DNA of 64,000 bases from Lachnospiraceae bacterium (GCA_910573755.1 CAJTBO010000011.1:62001-126000), one strand, 5' to 3'. Counted from the first letter of the stretch, positions 1-9,908 are shown. Made by a program: numbers and translations. Notes: generated by a model from the sequence alone, not told the origin.

Positions 1-73
1 TCCATTCACCGCCGATCGCCCAGCAGCCGAGCCCCACAGGGGGGATATCTATTCCCATTTTTTCTATCTTCAT
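1..73 (-). CDS. Aldo/keto reductase, N-terminal fragment (cut by window edge)
   Basis: The first 24 codons read MKIEKMGIDIPPVGLGCWAI followed by GGEW. The GLGCWAIGG stretch is the usual beta-1 region at the start of aldo/keto reductases, which reduce or oxidise sugar-type carbonyls with NAD(P)H. The ATG overlaps the TGA stop of the LacI-type gene (ATGA), so translation is probably coupled and the gene is the next member of the carbohydrate operon. The catalytic residues lie outside the window, so the family call rests on the N-terminus and context. Confidence 0.7.
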   Translation of the reverse strand, partial: MKIEKMGIDIPPVGLGCWAIGGEW

Positions 74-1170
74 CCTACCTGTCCTTTTTGTCCCGGCTCT
101 TTGTCGATATACCTTGACAGGATATCCTCCGGGATGCGTGTTGTCTTTCTGTTTTGTATTTTCTGTTTTAATATGACATGTTCCTGCTCCCTGTTCCCCT
201 CAATCACTTTTTTGAGCAGCCGGTAACAATAAATGCCCAGCTCGTCTTTATCCTGACAGATCGTTGTAAGCGGCGGCTGGAAAAATTTGGAAATGGAAAT
301 ATCGTCAAATCCGACGATGCCCAGCTCCTCAGGCACTTTGATACCGTTAGAGAGCGCAGCAGCCACAAAGCCCTGTGCGATCAGGTCATTGGACGTCAAT
401 ATCACATCCGGAACGGGCCTGCCCTTTTCGTCCGTAAAAAGCTTCATAAAAGCGGCATAGGCGCCGTCTATCTTATCGATATGCAGATCCTTCGTCATAA
501 CATGGATCCGGTCACGTTCGGGCACACCGCAGGCGTCCAGCCCCTTGACAAACCCCTGATACCTGTATTTTAAGTTTTCCTGAATATCCAGCGGCTCACC
601 GGCATAAGCAAACTTCCTGTAGCCGCTCTCATACAGCGCACAGATCAGATGATAAACCGTTTCTTCATTATTAAATTCCACACAGGGGTGTTTCCCGTCA
701 TTCCGGTCGCCTAAAACCACAGGAATATTATATTTTTCTATCTCCTGCAGAATATCCTCGTCATTTCCGCCGCCCACAAACACGATGCCCTCCACCCGCC
801 GTTCGATCAGCGCCGACACCTGCGCCCTGACATTGTTATTGTCAAAACAGGCATCCATAACCATCAGGGCGTAGTTGTCCTTCACCGCTTCTTTCAGCAT
901 ACTCGCCGTACACTTGGCATAAAATTCACTGGAAATATCCTGCAGGATGACACCGATCAGCCTTGTTCTTTTCTGCCGCAGGTTTCTTGCCGATGCGTTG
1001 GGCGTATAATGCAGCGCTTCAATGGCGCGCAGCACCTTTGCTTTTGTCTCATCCGTGATCTGGGCGGTTCCGTTCAGCACATGGGATACCGTACTCGGAA
1101 CAACGCCTGCATACTTCGCCACCTCCACGATCGTCACTTTGGCCCCGGAACTGTTTTTTATTTCTTTCAT
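70..1170 (-). CDS. LacI-family transcriptional regulator
   Basis: A 366-residue regulator with the standard layout: N-terminal helix-turn-helix (residues about 12-35, VAKYAGVVPSTVSHVLNG), hinge helix near residue 60 (PNASARNLRQ), and a periplasmic-binding-protein-like effector domain. The start has a good ribosome site (GGAGG, 9 bases upstream). It sits at the far end of the sugar operon, so it probably senses a sugar or pathway product and represses the operon. Three copies of a TGAAAACGTTTTTA palindrome, typical of LacI-family operators, lie at the operon promoter and before the rhamnosidase gene. The effector is unknown. Family call is firm; the target assignment is inference. Confidence 0.93.
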   Translation of the reverse strand: MKEIKNSSGAKVTIVEVAKYAGVVPSTVSHVLNGTAQITDETKAKVLRAIEALHYTPNASARNLRQKRTRLIGVILQDISSEFYAKCTASMLKEAVKDNYALMVMDACFDNNNVRAQVSALIERRVEGIVFVGGGNDEDILQEIEKYNIPVVLGDRNDGKHPCVEFNNEETVYHLICALYESGYRKFAYAGEPLDIQENLKYRYQGFVKGLDACGVPERDRIHVMTKDLHIDKIDGAYAAFMKLFTDEKGRPVPDVILTSNDLIAQGFVAAALSNGIKVPEELGIVGFDDISISKFFQPPLTTICQDKDELGIYCYRLLKKVIEGNREQEHVILKQKIQNRKTTRIPEDILSRYIDKEPGQKGQVG

Positions 1171-1235
1171 GGTAAAACCTCCGCTTTCACTTAATCATAC
1201 CATAAAATCATAAACCGTTTCCGATTTTTTTCTGT

Positions 1236-2186
1236 CTAGGAACGTTTCGATGTCCTCATGGCATCAATAAATACCGCGCTGACAAGGACAAGCCCCTGAA
1301 TGATCTGCTGCCAGTAAGCATTTACCTCAAGCAGCGTCATACCGTTTACCAGTGTGGAGAGAATACCGACACCGATCAGCGTGCCCCACACATTGCCGCG
1401 TCCGCCCGCCATGGAAATACCGCCCAGTATCACGGCTGAAATACCGTTCATGTCATTGCCGTAGCCCTGGCTTGCCATACAGGAAGAAGCCTGACATACC
1501 GTGATGATGCCGCCTAAAACCGCACAGATCCCGGCAAGGATATGGGATACAAACCTTACGCGGTTCGTATTGATCCCGGCAAGTTTTGCCACCGTAAGAT
1601 TGCCGCCCACCGCAAATACGGAGCGCCCGTACACGGTATATTTCAGTACATACCAGATGATCGTATAAGTGATCAGCATAATGATCAGACATGCCGGCAC
1701 ACCTGCGATCCTGCCGTTTCCGATAAAATAAAATACCGGATCATCGATGCGGATATATCTTCCGTTTGTCAGAAGGTAGGCAAAACCGCGGAATATAAAC
1801 GAAGTGCCCATGGTACAGATGATCGGATTTACTTTCATCACCGTAATAATGAACGCATTGAAGCTTCCGCCCACAATACCGAGTACCACAACACATAAAA
1901 GGATCAGATAAGGATTTAATCCCGCCTCATAAAGTACGCCCAGCACCATGCCGCCCAAAGCCGCAAGCGCGTACTGGGATACGTCCAGGCCGCCCAGCAG
2001 CATCGCCACGGTAAGGCCCGCCGCAAGGGTTCCCATGATCGACATATAGGAACCGATGTTCATGATGTTCCGGAACGTCAGAAAGTAAGGGGAGCCCACT
2101 CCAAAAATGATCCATAAGATTGCCAGCATGATCAGGGCACTCAATTCGCCCCTTGCGTTTTTAAATATATTTTTCACTTTACTCAT
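1236..2186 (-). CDS. Sugar ABC transporter permease (RbsC type)
   Basis: Multi-pass inner-membrane protein of the ribose/xylose/galactose permease family, about 316 residues and mostly hydrophobic, with the conserved loop AVGGNLTVAKLAGINTNRV and the C-terminal GGISMAGGRGNVWGTLIG. An upstream ATG at 2204 is in frame but lies inside the ATPase gene. The ATG at 2186 has AGGTGGAG at proper distance and follows the ATPase stop by 1 base, so I chose it. It would form the channel of the importer with the ATPase and the binding lipoprotein. Substrate cannot be read from sequence; a monosaccharide or small oligosaccharide is likely. Confidence 0.93.
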   Translation of the reverse strand: MSKVKNIFKNARGELSALIMLAILWIIFGVGSPYFLTFRNIMNIGSYMSIMGTLAAGLTVAMLLGGLDVSQYALAALGGMVLGVLYEAGLNPYLILLCVVVLGIVGGSFNAFIITVMKVNPIICTMGTSFIFRGFAYLLTNGRYIRIDDPVFYFIGNGRIAGVPACLIIMLITYTIIWYVLKYTVYGRSVFAVGGNLTVAKLAGINTNRVRFVSHILAGICAVLGGIITVCQASSCMASQGYGNDMNGISAVILGGISMAGGRGNVWGTLIGVGILSTLVNGMTLLEVNAYWQQIIQGLVLVSAVFIDAMRTSKRS

Positions 2187-2187
2187 A

Positions 2188-3681
2188 TTACTCCACCTCA
2201 CCAATCGCCAATTTCATAAGCTTTTCCTGCGTAAAATCTTTTTTCTCCACTTCTCCCGTAATGCGCCCTTCACACATTACATATATCCTGTCACTCATTG
2301 CCATGATCTCCGGCAGCTCGGAGGAAATCATCATCACAGCCCGGTTGTCTCTGCAGATATCGTTGATCAGATCATAGATTTCCACCTTCGCGCCCACATC
2401 GATCCCTCTGGTCGGCTCATTTAAGATCAAAAACTTAGGATCCGTATTCAGGCATTTCGCAATGACAAGTTTCTGCTGATTTCCGCCGCTTAAGCTGTCC
2501 GCCGGCGTGTCCAGCGCGGGGGTTTTTACCTTAAGTTTTTCCGCCCACCTTTTCGCCACCTCTCTTTCGTACTTCAGATCCAGAAGGCGATGTTTCGTAA
2601 TTCCCCTTAAGTTGGATAACGTAATGTTATCTTTCACGGACATGACCAGATTGCATCCTTCCGTCTTTCTCTCCGCAGGCACATAGGAAAGTCCGTGATC
2701 CAGCGCCTCCTTCGGCGTTCTGTTCTCGATCCTGCCGCCTTCCATGATGATCTCCATGCTGTCAGGCCTCTGCGCCCCGAACAGGCATCTCGCGGTCTCG
2801 GAACGCCCGGCCCCCATCAGGCCGAAAAATCCAACGACTTCCCCTGCCCTCACATGGAACGAAAGATCTTTCAGAAAACCTGTGCTCAGATGCTTTACCT
2901 CAAATACGGTATCTCCTATCCGGCAGTCCCGTTTCGGATACATCTCTTTCACCTGGCGTCCCACCATACCGGCAACCACGTCATCCGTTGTCATCTCCGA
3001 CACCGGCCGGTCCGTCACATATTTTCCGTCACGCATGATCTCCACACGGTTTGCCACTTTGAAGAGTTCTTCCATCCGGTGTGATATATAGATGATGCCG
3101 ATACCCTTTTTCCGAATCTTAAAGATCAGTTCGAACAGCTTTTCCGTCTCCGTCTCATTCAAGGCGGAAGTCGGCTCGTCCATAACAAGGACCTTTACAT
3201 GATGGGAAAATGCTCTTGCGATCTCGATAAGCTGTTTTTCCGCCACGGATAAAATTCTCACCATATCTGTCGGTTTCCTGTGTCCCAGGCCGACTTCATC
3301 CATAATGCCGCGTACACTGTCGTACATTTTCTCATAATCCACTTTTCTCAAAGGCCCTTTTACCGGCACCTGCCCGAGCAGTATGTTTTCCGCAATCGAC
3401 AGATCGTTTAAGTAGTTCAGTTCCTGATAGATCACCGCCACACCTTCATCCAGTGCCTGCTTTGTCGTCAGGCTGCTATGACTTCTGCCGTCAATTATGA
3501 TCTCACCGGAATCCGGCGTATACATACCGGAGAGGATCTTGATCAGAGTCGATTTCCCGGCGCCGTTTTCCCCCATAAGTGCCAGCACTTCCCCCCGATA
3601 CAGTGTCAGATCCACCTTATCGACAGCCACCACGCCCGGAAATGCTTTGTAAATCTGCTTCATTTCCAACACTTTATCCAT
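2188..3681 (-). CDS. Sugar ABC transporter ATPase, two nucleotide-binding domains (RbsA/MglA type)
   Basis: About 497 residues with two fused ABC domains. The first has Walker A GENGAGKST, signature LSVAEKQ and Walker B VLVMDEPTS. The second has a degenerate Walker A (GLMGAGRSE), signature LSGGNQQK and FLILNEPTRG, as is normal for this family. An in-frame ATG at 3717 exists, but the ATG at 3681 (MDKVLEMKQ) is better placed behind GAAAGG and matches the usual N-terminus. It powers import with the adjacent permease; the 1-base gap to that gene suggests coupled translation. Confidence 0.95.
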   Translation of the reverse strand: MDKVLEMKQIYKAFPGVVAVDKVDLTLYRGEVLALMGENGAGKSTLIKILSGMYTPDSGEIIIDGRSHSSLTTKQALDEGVAVIYQELNYLNDLSIAENILLGQVPVKGPLRKVDYEKMYDSVRGIMDEVGLGHRKPTDMVRILSVAEKQLIEIARAFSHHVKVLVMDEPTSALNETETEKLFELIFKIRKKGIGIIYISHRMEELFKVANRVEIMRDGKYVTDRPVSEMTTDDVVAGMVGRQVKEMYPKRDCRIGDTVFEVKHLSTGFLKDLSFHVRAGEVVGFFGLMGAGRSETARCLFGAQRPDSMEIIMEGGRIENRTPKEALDHGLSYVPAERKTEGCNLVMSVKDNITLSNLRGITKHRLLDLKYEREVAKRWAEKLKVKTPALDTPADSLSGGNQQKLVIAKCLNTDPKFLILNEPTRGIDVGAKVEIYDLINDICRDNRAVMMISSELPEIMAMSDRIYVMCEGRITGEVEKKDFTQEKLMKLAIGEVE

Positions 3682-3787
3682 GCTTTTTACCTTTCCCGTT
3701 TCTGTTTTCCAGCTCATCTCACATGTTTTATATTCTGCAGCCTTCCATCTGTGCTTTTCTCATGGCAGGCTGCAGAAAGTCAAGTGA

Positions 3788-4885
3788 TTAATGCTCTATG
3801 AAATTTGCCTGTACTTCATCACGTTCCGCAATATAATCATTTACGTTTTCCGTTGTCAGGGGAGATATCTCAGCATAACGCTGCATTTCCGCTCCGCCTG
3901 CCATAATGTCTGCCACATATGCTACGATCTGTTCCCCGTATAAGAAGGAATTGTAAGCCATTGTTGTCACCCATGCCGTAGCTGTCGGGTCATCCATATT
4001 CTTCTGCAGATTTTCTACGGAAGAGGGATCTGCATTGTGGGAACCGATCAGGCAGTTTGCCACTCTGTCCGCCGCGATGACAGCCTGATTGATCGCATAG
4101 CCTCTGTCGTCGTTCTGTCCTACAAATACGATATGCTCTGCTTCCGGATGGGCATCCAGCCAGTCTCTTGTCATGGACTGTGTCTTGGTATCGTCAGCCA
4201 TGGAATCCAGCCATACCACCTGATCATCGCTCAGGCCGTATTTTTCCTGGATCTCGTCTGTTGCGCCTTCACAACGCATTTTTACAACATCGCCCGCCTG
4301 GGAATCCCAGAGTGCAACAACGAAATCCACTTCGCCGCCGAATCTGTCATCGACAAACGTTTCCAGAGACTTGCCGAGCTGTGTTCCCGCGTCATAGTTG
4401 TTTACGCCGAAGAAATAAACGCCCTCGCCGTAATCGGAATCGACGGACAGCATCGGAATGCCCTCTGCCGCAAGTTTCTCACCCGCTGCGGCGCCCTGTT
4501 CTGGCAGGCAGTTAAAGTCAACGATGATATCCGCGCCTTTTGTCACAAGCGTTTCAATGCTCGTTACCATCTTTGTGGAATCACGATCCGTGATCGCCAG
4601 ATTGTATTCATAACCTGCGTTTGTTGCCGCCGTGTAGATCGCGCTTTCCACCGTGATAAAGAAATCCTCCTTCATCTGCTGGTTGCAGTATCCGATATTG
4701 TAGGTTTCTGCCGCGGGAGCCTCCTCTGCGGGAGTTTCCTGCGCAGGTTCCTCCTCAGCGGGAGCCTCCTCCGCCGCCTCCTCAACAGGTGCTGCAGGAG
4801 CCTCCTGGCCTGCGCTGCCGCATCCGGCAAGCATACCTGCCGTCAAAGACACACATAATAAAGTTACTAACATTTTTCGTTTCAT
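3788..4885 (-). CDS. Sugar-binding lipoprotein of the ABC transporter
   Basis: A 365-residue secreted binding protein. It has a lipoprotein signal (MKRKMLVTLLCVSLTAGML then AGC, lipobox LAGC), a Glu/Pro/Ala-rich spacer of about 40 residues, then a periplasmic-binding-protein type 1 fold beginning at YNIGYCNQQMKEDFFITVES. This is the ribose/galactose-binding class that works with RbsA/RbsC-type partners, encoded directly downstream. Ribosome site AAAGGAGG is strong. It would be tethered to the outer face of the membrane and deliver substrate to the permease. The C-terminal part is degenerate relative to the classical sugar binders, so the ligand is open. Confidence 0.92.
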   Translation of the reverse strand: MKRKMLVTLLCVSLTAGMLAGCGSAGQEAPAAPVEEAAEEAPAEEEPAQETPAEEAPAAETYNIGYCNQQMKEDFFITVESAIYTAATNAGYEYNLAITDRDSTKMVTSIETLVTKGADIIVDFNCLPEQGAAAGEKLAAEGIPMLSVDSDYGEGVYFFGVNNYDAGTQLGKSLETFVDDRFGGEVDFVVALWDSQAGDVVKMRCEGATDEIQEKYGLSDDQVVWLDSMADDTKTQSMTRDWLDAHPEAEHIVFVGQNDDRGYAINQAVIAADRVANCLIGSHNADPSSVENLQKNMDDPTATAWVTTMAYNSFLYGEQIVAYVADIMAGGAEMQRYAEISPLTTENVNDYIAERDEVQANFIEH

Positions 4886-4960
4886 TTTTTTCCTCCTTTA
4901 AAAAATGTAAACATGTATTTGTCATAGCGTTTCCGCCAGGTGACCATAGTCAGTTTTCCC

Positions 4961-4992
4961 ACGGAAACCTGAAAAACGTCAGGCTTTTCCGT
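4961..4992 (-). other. Intergenic hairpin between rhamnosidase and binding-protein genes
   Basis: ACGGAAA plus CCTGA pair across a short loop with a two-base bulge. No T-tract follows on the minus strand, so it looks like an RNA-processing or stabilising stem rather than a terminator. Such a stem could raise the level of the binding-protein mRNA relative to upstream genes. Confidence 0.45.
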
Positions 4993-5010
4993 TTATGGGG
5001 AAAGCAGAGA

Positions 5011-7695
5011 TCAGCCGGACAATTTTGTACGGAAATGGTATTTTCCGGACAGAACCCCTGCCGTCACTTTCTCCTTCCCGTAGACCACATCCAGCGCAGT
5101 CCCTTCTATTGTCTGAAGGCTTCCGGCCTCCGTACAGGGAAGTATAAGCTTTGCACTGGTGTTGCAGGGTATTTTGAATACTATTTCAAATAGTTCCCCC
5201 CGCCATTTCCAGTCAACCGATATTTCTCCGTAAGCGCTTTCGTAAGTGCAGCTGCACTCCCTTATCTCTTCCGATACGCCCGGATGGATCAGGATGTTTT
5301 TAAATCCGCCGCAGAGGGTATCGATCCCTGCCAGCCCGAATACCAGATAAGCGCCTGCCACCGCATATCCCTCATGACACAGGGCGTTCATGGACTGCGG
5401 ATGAAGGGAACCGTCTTCCCTGACGCCGTCCCAGCGCTCCCAGATCGTATCATAGCCCATCTTTCCCATATACCCGATGCTTGGATACCTTTCGGATGTA
5501 AGGAACCGGTTTGCCAGAGTTGTTTTTCCCAGTCTCTTTAAGGTCGGAAGAAGGTAAGGCGTAGTGGCGGTTCCGCCAAACCAGCGGACATAACCTTTTT
5601 CCGTCATCTTCCGTTCCAGAAAGGCCATCGCCGCTTCCTCCCGGTCCCCTTCAAACATGCCGCATGCCAGCGCGATCAGGTAGTCCCCCTGTTTTTTATA
5701 GCGCAGGCTCCCGTCTCTCTGCACATAGTGCAGCCTGAGCGTCTTTTGGATATCTCCCAGAAGCCTTTCATACTTCCCGGCATAATCCCACTCCTTTATC
5801 GCCCTGCACATCTCCGTCATCATCATTACCGTAAACACATAATGCGCGCTGCCGAGAATCGTAGGGGCGCTCTCCCCATAGCCGTGCTGTTCATCGGAAT
5901 ACCCTGTCTCCTCCAGAATACCGAGCCAGTCACAGCCTATCGCCGTCCGGATATTTCTGTCGCTGTTGCGTTCCAGATAGTCAAAAAATTTCAGCATTTT
6001 CGGGAAATATTCCCGTATCACATCTGCATCTCCATACATTTTATAGAGCGCATAGACCATATAAACGCCGTGGTTGGACTGGATGTCTCCCACAAAGCCC
6101 TCCACATCCTTCATCATCAGGGTGGGAGCAATAGCCTCCAGCCCGCCGTCTTCCCGCTGGCCGTCCCATATATCCTTTGCCCATTTCCGTATGCTCAGAT
6201 ACTGATCGTTCAGATAGGACATGGCAAACAGAAAATGATTTCCCTCATTCCCCCAGCCGAGCCGCTCATCCCTTGCCGTACAATCCGTAGGCACTTCAAA
6301 AAGATTCGCCTTCTCCGTCGCCAGAGTCATCCTGTAGACCCGGTTGACCGTTTCCTGATCCGTATGGAACCTTGTTGTTCGAAGCAGCCGCGTTCCAAGC
6401 TGTACGCCCTCTATATGCAGAAGCTTCACCGTCCCGTATATCGTTACTTCCGCATACCGGAAACCGTGATAGGTAAATGAAGGTGCAAACACCTCCTCTG
6501 TTCCTCCCGCCAGAATATATTCATCCTGGCTGCGCGCGGAGCGGTTTCCCCTCAGATGAAGCTCCCCCTTCTCATTCAGCGTCTCCGCATGGCGGATCAC
6601 GATCCGGGAGCCCCTTGTCCCTTCCAGCTTCAAATTCAGCACACCGCATATGTATTCCTCGAAGCGAATCAGTATTTTCTTATCTTCCGTATCCGTGATC
6701 CCGGCGGGGCTTACTCTTTTATGCTCCACAACGCCAATACCCGGATGCGGCACCGGAGTCAGATCATATTCGCTGCCTGTCTCAACACTGTCCCATTTCG
6801 TATCGTCAAAACCGTTTTCCCGCCATCCGAAAGGTTCCTTTGCGGCGTCAAATTTTTCTCCTTCAAAAATATCCGCCTCCTCAAGTCCGCCGTAAGCGCA
6901 TTTCCATGTACTGTCCGTTGTTACGGTGTGCACCACGCCGTCCGTTCCGGTTATCCGCAAATTGATCCGCACTCTCGGTTTGCTGCCGTACCATTCCCGG
7001 TTATTCAGCCCCATATATCCGGCATACCATCCGTCTGCCAGTACCACGGAAAGAGTATTTTTTCCCTTCCGCAAAAGCTTTGTCACATCCCATGCCATGC
7101 TGTAGACCGTCTCCGCATAATTGGAAAGTCCCGGTACAAAACGTTCCGCCGCGATCCGTTTTCCGTTGATCGAAACCTCCGCAAGGCCGAATGCCGAAAC
7201 ATAAATCTTAGCCTTTTTTATTTCCTGTTCCTGCGTAAACTCTTTTCTGAGATAAGGCGGCGGCGGAAGAAAATAGTTATTTTTTCCGTCCGTATAATCA
7301 TCCGAGCAATGAAAAGGTATCCCGGAATCAAACACTTTTCCGTCAACAGGCTTATCGTATCCGATCCACTCTCCGTCCCAGCAGGAAATCCCCGTCTCAA
7401 AATATGACTTTTCGAAGTCCGTCTCCCTGCCTTCCCCGTCCCAGACTTTTACCTGCCATTCGTATCCGGCAGACTCTTCCAGCGGTTTTCCCTGATAGGG
7501 AATATACAGACAGGCTTCGCTCTCCACCTTCCCGGTATCCCACAAAACCTCCCGATCCTTTTTTACGACCAGCCTGTATGCCGTCTGCTTATCCCCCTCC
7601 TTTGAACTCTCCAGATTCCAGCCGAAGCACAGCTTTTCGGGGGACACCTGCAAAGGTTCTTTTTCTCCGTCGCATTTTAAATTGATTATCTGCAT
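5011..7695 (-). CDS. Alpha-L-rhamnosidase, GH78 family, cytoplasmic
   Basis: An 894-residue enzyme with the bacterial rhamnosidase layout: N-terminal beta domains (Ig-like, about residues 1-100; carbohydrate-binding type, about 150-300), a beta-sandwich (about 340-430) and an (alpha/alpha)6 catalytic barrel (about 440-780) ending in a C-terminal beta domain. The hallmark DERLGW (476-481), which carries the GH78 acid residue, is intact, and SMNALCHEGYAVAGAYL near the end matches the family. There is no signal peptide, so imported rhamnosides would be cleaved inside the cell. Start chosen at an ATG with AGAGGA upstream. An operator copy lies 20 bases before the gene. Release of L-rhamnose from oligosaccharides or plant glycosides is inferred. 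Confidence 0.9.
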   Translation of the reverse strand: MQIINLKCDGEKEPLQVSPEKLCFGWNLESSKEGDKQTAYRLVVKKDREVLWDTGKVESEACLYIPYQGKPLEESAGYEWQVKVWDGEGRETDFEKSYFETGISCWDGEWIGYDKPVDGKVFDSGIPFHCSDDYTDGKNNYFLPPPPYLRKEFTQEQEIKKAKIYVSAFGLAEVSINGKRIAAERFVPGLSNYAETVYSMAWDVTKLLRKGKNTLSVVLADGWYAGYMGLNNREWYGSKPRVRINLRITGTDGVVHTVTTDSTWKCAYGGLEEADIFEGEKFDAAKEPFGWRENGFDDTKWDSVETGSEYDLTPVPHPGIGVVEHKRVSPAGITDTEDKKILIRFEEYICGVLNLKLEGTRGSRIVIRHAETLNEKGELHLRGNRSARSQDEYILAGGTEEVFAPSFTYHGFRYAEVTIYGTVKLLHIEGVQLGTRLLRTTRFHTDQETVNRVYRMTLATEKANLFEVPTDCTARDERLGWGNEGNHFLFAMSYLNDQYLSIRKWAKDIWDGQREDGGLEAIAPTLMMKDVEGFVGDIQSNHGVYMVYALYKMYGDADVIREYFPKMLKFFDYLERNSDRNIRTAIGCDWLGILEETGYSDEQHGYGESAPTILGSAHYVFTVMMMTEMCRAIKEWDYAGKYERLLGDIQKTLRLHYVQRDGSLRYKKQGDYLIALACGMFEGDREEAAMAFLERKMTEKGYVRWFGGTATTPYLLPTLKRLGKTTLANRFLTSERYPSIGYMGKMGYDTIWERWDGVREDGSLHPQSMNALCHEGYAVAGAYLVFGLAGIDTLCGGFKNILIHPGVSEEIRECSCTYESAYGEISVDWKWRGELFEIVFKIPCNTSAKLILPCTEAGSLQTIEGTALDVVYGKEKVTAGVLSGKYHFRTKLSG

Positions 7696-7714
7696 TGTTT
7701 AAATCCTCTGTTTG

Positions 7715-7728
7715 TGAAAACGTTTTTA
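7715..7728. promoter_or_regulatory. LacI-type operator copy 3
   Basis: TGAAAACGTTTTTA, a near-perfect palindrome around a central CG, identical to two copies at the operon promoter. It lies in the 84-base gap between the radical enzyme gene and the rhamnosidase gene. It could be a distal looping or roadblock site, or mark a weak internal promoter (a TATATT sits just upstream). It also nearly fits the catabolite (cre) consensus. Confidence 0.7.
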
Positions 7729-7759
7729 TTGACAGCAAAAATATATAGCTCAGGAGGAA

Positions 7760-7785
7760 GTGTAACGGGCTTTTGCCCATTACAC
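7760..7785 (-). other. Hairpin overlapping the stop of the glycyl-radical enzyme gene
   Basis: An 11-bp stem with one mismatch closes over a four-base loop and includes the TAA stop codon. No T-tract follows on the minus strand. It may protect the 3' end of the activase/enzyme part of the transcript after processing, or limit read-through into the rhamnosidase gene. Confidence 0.5.
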
Positions 7786-9852
7786 GGCAAGCTCCATCCG
7801 CTTGATGATATGATCCTGATAGCATTCATCCAATTCCACAAAATATCCGCTCCATCCCCATACCCTTACGATCAGATTTTTATATTTTTCCGGATGCTTT
7901 TTCGCATCGATCAGTTTTTCACGGTTTACCGCATTGATCTGCATCTGATGGCCTCCCAGATCAATAAATGTTTTCACAAACCGCGCCGTCTTTTCCGTAC
8001 TCTCCTCATCCCGGAACATACTGTCAGTCAGTTCGATCGTCAGCGGGCCTCCGTTTGCCACTCTGGACAAATGCGGTTTTGCAAAGGACTTGATGATGGA
8101 GAGAGGGCCGTCCAGCCTTGTAAAAATACTCGGACTGTAATTTGCCGCAAATTCCTCTCCCGCCTTTCTGCCGTCCGGCGTCGCCGGCATCCCTTCGGAC
8201 TGCCAGATATAATACATGGCGGAACCCGTACCTGCCCGATAACAGCCGCCCCGCTCATTGACACAGCCCTCCAGGGAATCCGCAAACCAGTCCAGAAGCG
8301 TTGTGGCGATCGCATCCACCCCGTCATCGTCGTTCCCCATCTTGGGTCCCTCATATCTGAGCATATTCGCCAGTCTCTCTCTGCCCTCAAAATCGGTTTT
8401 CAGCGCCGTGAGAAGTTCCGTCTTGGTCACGGTCTTTTCATCAAACACATATTTTTTGATACCGGCGAGGGAATCCACCGCCGTGGCGATACCGGTGCCG
8501 TGGAAACCGAAGTTGTTGTATTTGTTTCCCCTGCTGACGTCCTCTCCTTTTTCCACGCATCCGTCCATTAAGATACTCATCAGCGGAGCCGGTTCCATAT
8601 AGATATCATGCACGCCTTCCCTGAGTTTTTCGGACTGTGCAAATATGGCTTCCTTCACTTTCCCCATCAACGCTTCAAAGCTGTCCGCCTCCTCCAGCCC
8701 GTCAACCGCCTCCATCACGCACGCCGGGAATGAAAGTCCGTTTAAATTGGGGATATCCATGCCGCAGCCGGGAATGATAAATTCCCAGCACGCCGCCACG
8801 GCATAATCGTAAGCATCCTTTTCTTCATATCCCCAGTTCTTTAACGCCTCTATCACCACATCATCATTGGAATACTGCGGAAATCCCAGCCCTTCCTTTG
8901 TCAGTTCCGTTCCTCTTACATAGAGGGAAAGCGGCGTGTTCTGATGCACCCTCAGATTGATCTTCGGATCGATCAGCTTCAATTCCAGACTTGCCTGCAT
9001 ACAGAGATCGGACAATTCATTATAACTTTCCGTTCCGTCCGGATTTAAACCGCCAAGCACCATACTCTGGCCGTTGTCTCCCTGCTGCATGCCGGTATAC
9101 AGATCACTGTCCTTATTGAAGCACAGGAAAAACTCCTCCAGAAGTTCCAGCGCCTCTTCTTTTGTCAGCTTTTTCTCCCTGATGTCTTTCTCATAAAAAG
9201 GATACATATACTGGTCAAATCTCCCCAGCGTATTATGATACTGGAAGCTGCACCAGAGACAGTAATGTATGATCCGCAGAAACTGCAGCGCTTCCAAAAA
9301 GGACCGGGGCTTTTCCCGGGGTATACGCTTTAACACTTCCGCTGCCGTTTTATTTCCTGCTCTTTCAGCCTCTTTCTGATATCTCCCGGTAAATTCCTCC
9401 ATAATGCAGAGGGTATCGTACATCGCTTTTTCCGCGGCTGCTTCCTGCGGCCTGTTTTCCGCCCTGAAGGCTTCCAGCCTCTCCGAGATCTGCCGTTTTT
9501 TCTCTTTTGTGCCGCAGGAGAGCAGTTTCAGGTAATCCGGATTGATATTGCACACTTTTCCCTGTTCATGGATATAATGCTCTTTTTTTATCGCGGAAAA
9601 TTCCTCCTCCGTAAAAATTTCAGGCAATGCTGCAACCGTGCGCATAAAGGCAATGGACTCGTCAGGCATCACAACGGGCACCTCTTCCGAGAGTACATCC
9701 CGCAGTCTGCATACACTGCGCTCCAGATCCCCCAATCCCTTTTCTGCATAATCTGCCGCATAGCGATACGGATCTTTTTCCTCCTGCCTGAATTTATGAT
9801 GTTCTTTCCTCACTACATAATAATCCAGCATATTCCTGATCTTTGATGTCAT
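7780..9852 (-). CDS. Glycyl-radical enzyme of the dehydratase/lyase type, substrate unknown
   Basis: A 690-residue member of the pyruvate formate-lyase/glycyl-radical superfamily. The C-terminal radical loop is RVWGWSGYF, with the radical glycine at 666. The active-site thiyl cysteine is Cys355 in AACWEFIIPG, with Glu357 two residues later. That Cys-x-Glu pair is the dehydratase/lyase arrangement; pyruvate formate-lyase has Cys-Cys instead. At 690 residues it is shorter than propanediol dehydratase or choline lyase (about 790-850). The activase gene lies 56 bases upstream, and rhamnosidase, sugar importer and reductase genes follow. The substrate is probably carbohydrate-derived, but this is inference. 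The enzyme is oxygen-sensitive by mechanism, fitting a strict anaerobe. Confidence 0.9.
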   Translation of the reverse strand: MTSKIRNMLDYYVVRKEHHKFRQEEKDPYRYAADYAEKGLGDLERSVCRLRDVLSEEVPVVMPDESIAFMRTVAALPEIFTEEEFSAIKKEHYIHEQGKVCNINPDYLKLLSCGTKEKKRQISERLEAFRAENRPQEAAAEKAMYDTLCIMEEFTGRYQKEAERAGNKTAAEVLKRIPREKPRSFLEALQFLRIIHYCLWCSFQYHNTLGRFDQYMYPFYEKDIREKKLTKEEALELLEEFFLCFNKDSDLYTGMQQGDNGQSMVLGGLNPDGTESYNELSDLCMQASLELKLIDPKINLRVHQNTPLSLYVRGTELTKEGLGFPQYSNDDVVIEALKNWGYEEKDAYDYAVAACWEFIIPGCGMDIPNLNGLSFPACVMEAVDGLEEADSFEALMGKVKEAIFAQSEKLREGVHDIYMEPAPLMSILMDGCVEKGEDVSRGNKYNNFGFHGTGIATAVDSLAGIKKYVFDEKTVTKTELLTALKTDFEGRERLANMLRYEGPKMGNDDDGVDAIATTLLDWFADSLEGCVNERGGCYRAGTGSAMYYIWQSEGMPATPDGRKAGEEFAANYSPSIFTRLDGPLSIIKSFAKPHLSRVANGGPLTIELTDSMFRDEESTEKTARFVKTFIDLGGHQMQINAVNREKLIDAKKHPEKYKNLIVRVWGWSGYFVELDECYQDHIIKRMELAV

Positions 9853-9908
9853 TTCCGTCTTCTCCTTCTATCATGTCTTTCCCGTTCACTGAAAATATCT
9901 TGATACCG